Made by a program: the position numbers and the translations under genes. 33,831 nucleotides of DNA from CAZTWC01 sp964617105 [NCBI: uncultured Myxococcia bacterium] (GTDB taxonomy: Bacteria > CAZTWC01): the NCBI GenBank assembly GCA_964617105.1, contig CAZTWC010000009.1, positions 796-34,626 of the forward strand, written 5' to 3'. Each line of letters opens with the position of its first letter. The stretch's first letter is position 1. The notes beneath the pieces were generated by a model. The model was given only the letters and a program-made list of their open reading frames with translations. It was not told the DNA's origin and made no database searches. Positions 33,323 through 33,831 of the stretch are shown piece after piece.

Positions 33323-33831
33323 ATGAGAGTGCTTATTTCTGATAAAGCCGACAAGATCGCCCAGGAAATATTTAAACAACGGGGTATTGAAGTGGATGTA
33401 AACACTGGCTTACAGGCCAATGAGTTGATCGGACTCATAGGCAACTACGATGGATTAGTGGTCCGCAGCGCCACCAAGGTTACCGCAGAGGTGATCCAGG
33501 CGGCCAGTAAGTTAAAGGTAGTAGGTCGGGCCGGCACCGGTGTTGACAACATTGACCTGGAAGCGGCCAGCAAAAAAGATATCGTGGTGATGAACACCCC
33601 GGGCGGCAATACAGTGACCACTGCTGAACACGCCATTGCGATGATGATGGCCCTGGCCAGGATGATTCCCCAGGCCAATATCTCCATGAAAGCGGGGAAA
33701 TGGGAAAAGAAAAATTTTATGGGCACTGAACTCAGAGGACAAACTCTGGCCGTCCTGGGATTGGGCGCTATCGGCAAAGTGGTGGCAGACAGGGCTCTGG
33801 GCCTGAAAATGAATGTAATCGCTCATGATCC
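33323..33831 (+). CDS. serA: D-3-phosphoglycerate dehydrogenase, 3' partial
   Basis: This enzyme oxidises 3-phosphoglycerate with NAD to start serine synthesis. The 169 visible codons show VLISDKADK at the start, LVVRSATKVT, VGRAGTGVDNIDL, VMNTPGGNTVTTAEHAI and the NAD-binding VLGLGAIGKVVADRAL, all SerA hallmarks. The C-terminal part of the NAD domain, the catalytic His-Glu region and any ACT domain lie past the window edge. AAGGAG at 33310-33315 is 7 bases before the ATG. A 2-hydroxyacid dehydrogenase of another substrate class is possible but less likely given the N-terminus. Confidence 0.9.
   Translation, partial: MRVLISDKADKIAQEIFKQRGIEVDVNTGLQANELIGLIGNYDGLVVRSATKVTAEVIQAASKLKVVGRAGTGVDNIDLEAASKKDIVVMNTPGGNTVTTAEHAIAMMMALARMIPQANISMKAGKWEKKNFMGTELRGQTLAVLGLGAIGKVVADRALGLKMNVIAHD

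Noticed and set aside
1-33831. Sigma54 promoters regulated by the FHA activator
   Set aside because: Scanning the intergenic gaps by eye found no TGGCAC-N5-TTGC-type match; any targets are probably outside the window.
1-33831. CRISPR arrays, IS elements, prophage genes, tRNA or rRNA genes
   Set aside because: No regularly spaced direct repeats outside the coding array, no transposase or integrase motifs, and no tRNA-like or rRNA-like sequence was seen.

Overview
The window looks like a chromosomal segment of a Gram-negative bacterium. It carries LptF/LptG-type permeases, several signal-II lipoproteins, a probable outer-membrane beta-barrel ending in Phe, and a heptosyltransferase-type GT9 enzyme. 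Asp/Cys metal-binding repeats, FHA-sigma54 activators and a DUF6178-like protein point to a deltaproteobacterial-type lineage (Desulfobacterota, Myxococcota, SAR324 or a relative). This placement is inferred from gene content, not from a marker gene. I see no phage, IS element, CRISPR array, rRNA or tRNA, and no gene-free stretch longer than 300 bases.

Layout. (1) 1-8119, plus strand: the end of a protein with five Asp/Cys repeats, a 5'-nucleotidase-type metallophosphatase lipoprotein, a second lipoprotein, an outer-membrane barrel candidate and two NAD-dependent sugar epimerase/dehydratases. A large perfect-ended palindrome (8118-8244) closes this run and also faces the convergent GT-C membrane glycosyltransferase at 8268-9968. 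(2) 10104-16388, plus strand: four genes joined by three consecutive 4-base stop/start overlaps. They encode an IPT-plus-propeller-like lipoprotein, an FHA-GAF-AAA+-HTH sigma54 activator, a GT2-TPR protein and a secreted lipocalin-like protein. A good sigma70-type promoter sits upstream. (3) 16420-25749, minus strand, transcribed in the order purD, purE, lptF, lptG, DUF6178-like gene, mtnP, MMPL/RND exporter. A terminator-like hairpin lies between purD and purE, and a palindrome covers the ribosome-binding site of the exporter. (4) 26007-30591: a Tat-signal GH3/NagZ-like enzyme, a lipoprotein with two Ig-like domains and a probable BPI/TULIP-like lipid-binding part, a cNMP-binding/FHA protein and a secreted ComEA-like helix-hairpin-helix protein. 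(5) 30823-33831, plus strand: a short MAF/DUF115-type N-terminal module, a GT9 with a long C-terminal extension, and the start of serA.

Much of the content serves the cell envelope: sugar-nucleotide modification, four glycosyltransferase-type proteins, LPS export permeases, a lipid-type RND exporter, and candidate periplasmic lipid carriers (TULIP-like and lipocalin-like). Purine synthesis and salvage (purD, purE, mtnP) is interleaved with LPS export. The parts most worth a second look are the coupled four-gene operon, the TULIP-like lipoprotein, the exporter with only one of its two Asp-Tyr proton-relay pairs, and the intergenic palindromes.
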